Assembly (NCBI GenBank): GCA_943371005.1 | Contig: CALRTB020000001.1 | Location: 1 to 64,000, forward strand | DNA: 64,000 bases | From: MRBY01 sp943371005 | Lineage (GTDB): Bacteria; Cyanobacteriota; Cyanobacteriia; Cyanobacteriales; MRBY01 | Reading direction: 5' to 3' | Part shown: positions 63,801 to 64,000 of the stretch, piece after piece | How the letters are laid out: every line of letters begins with the position of its first letter | Numbering within the stretch: position 1 is the stretch's first letter | Notes under the pieces: model-generated | What the model saw: the letters and a program-made list of their open reading frames with translations, nothing else | The model's database searches: none | Told to the model about the DNA's origin: nothing | Translations under genes and position numbers: made by a program

Positions 63801-64000
63801 TTAAGCGCGATGTTTCAGGGCTTGTACCAATTGGGCCAGTTGCGCTTCGTTAAAGGCGCTGTTCAGGATTTGGGCGGCTTCCTTGGGTTCTGTGGGAATC
63901 AAGATGTAGGGGAGTTGGGCGATCGCCAAATTTTTCAAATCCGTTGGCAAGCTAATGCGCTCTGGTTCGTTGCGTTCTAAATGGTCGGCAGCTTCTTTAA
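63801..64000 (-). CDS. C-terminal part of an unidentified CDS (partial)
   Basis: The minus strand is open from the right edge to a TAA at 63801-63803, giving about 66 residues: ERNEPERISLPTDLKNLAIAQLPYILIP, TEPKEAAQILNSAFNEAQLAQLVQAL and KHRA. The helical, repeat-like composition and a HIP1 site within the frame (LAIAQL) look coding. The start is outside the window, and I do not recognise the family. Confidence 0.6.
   Translation of the reverse strand, partial: KEAADHLERNEPERISLPTDLKNLAIAQLPYILIPTEPKEAAQILNSAFNEAQLAQLVQALKHRA

Noticed and set aside
63599..63853. 84-codon frame after murA
   Set aside because: It runs through the murA terminator and overlaps the opposing partial gene; no conserved sequence.
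1..64000. CRISPR array
   Set aside because: No regularly spaced direct repeats were seen; the frequent repeated octamers are HIP1 sites, irregularly spaced and mostly inside genes.

Overview
The window reads as chromosome of a unicellular cyanobacterium close to marine Synechococcus sp. PCC 7002 (Picosynechococcus). This rests on seen features: ferredoxin-NADP reductase with a phycobilisome-linker (CpcD-like) N-terminus, cytochrome b6/subunit IV genes, NDH-1 subunit 5, a one-helix high-light-inducible protein, sulfolipid synthase sqdB, and a very high density of the HIP1 palindrome (core GCGATCGC). The strain assignment is inference. Only one RNA gene of a standard class was found, tRNA-Leu(CAG).

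Layout. 1-9 kb: a partial gene end, an alpha/beta hydrolase, a PAS histidine kinase, a DUF1348 protein, then a minus-strand cyanate uptake and degradation cluster (binding protein, permease, ATPase, cyanase) with an AraC-output response regulator upstream, a 56-residue Hli protein and IS605-type right-end remnants. 9-20 kb: FAD oxidoreductase, sipA-like gene, ndhF, petH, a stand-alone GAF protein with all the marks of a DXCF cyanobacteriochrome, an OmpR-type regulator, murD and a solitary cytosine-5 methyltransferase. 20-31 kb: MASE1-GGDEF cyclase, sqdB, rpmB, MFS carrier, ctpA, petBD and a monomeric NADP-isocitrate dehydrogenase. 31-37 kb: two small accessory insertions, a YefM/YoeB-type toxin-antitoxin pair and a DUF2283 pair, each bracketed by duplicated ends of neighbouring housekeeping genes; a TPP riboswitch controls thiC. 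37-49 kb: lpdA, FHA-PrsW fusion, hslO, Tab2-like factor, BLUF photoreceptor, methyltransferase, YqeG-type phosphatase, a candidate small RNA, smc and a WecG/TagA transferase. 49.4-52.3 kb: an AT-rich accessory stretch with a CFA-like methyltransferase, a degraded transposase and an orphan gene. 52-64 kb: ubiD-family decarboxylase, mnmG, a 2Fe-2S thioredoxin-like protein, a large multi-sensor kinase with an Rcp1-like regulator, agmatinase, peroxiredoxin, SpoU methyltransferase, tRNA-Leu, murA and a truncated gene.

Most genes are housekeeping and photosynthetic. The most notable items are the single-domain DXCF cyanobacteriochrome next to a response regulator, the pair of toxin-antitoxin-like islets inserted by duplicating gene 3' ends without breaking the host genes, an orphan promoter plus terminator defining a small RNA candidate between yqeG-like and smc, a degenerate histidine kinase, and a cyanate-binding protein with a long cysteine-containing extension ahead of its Tat/lipoprotein signal.
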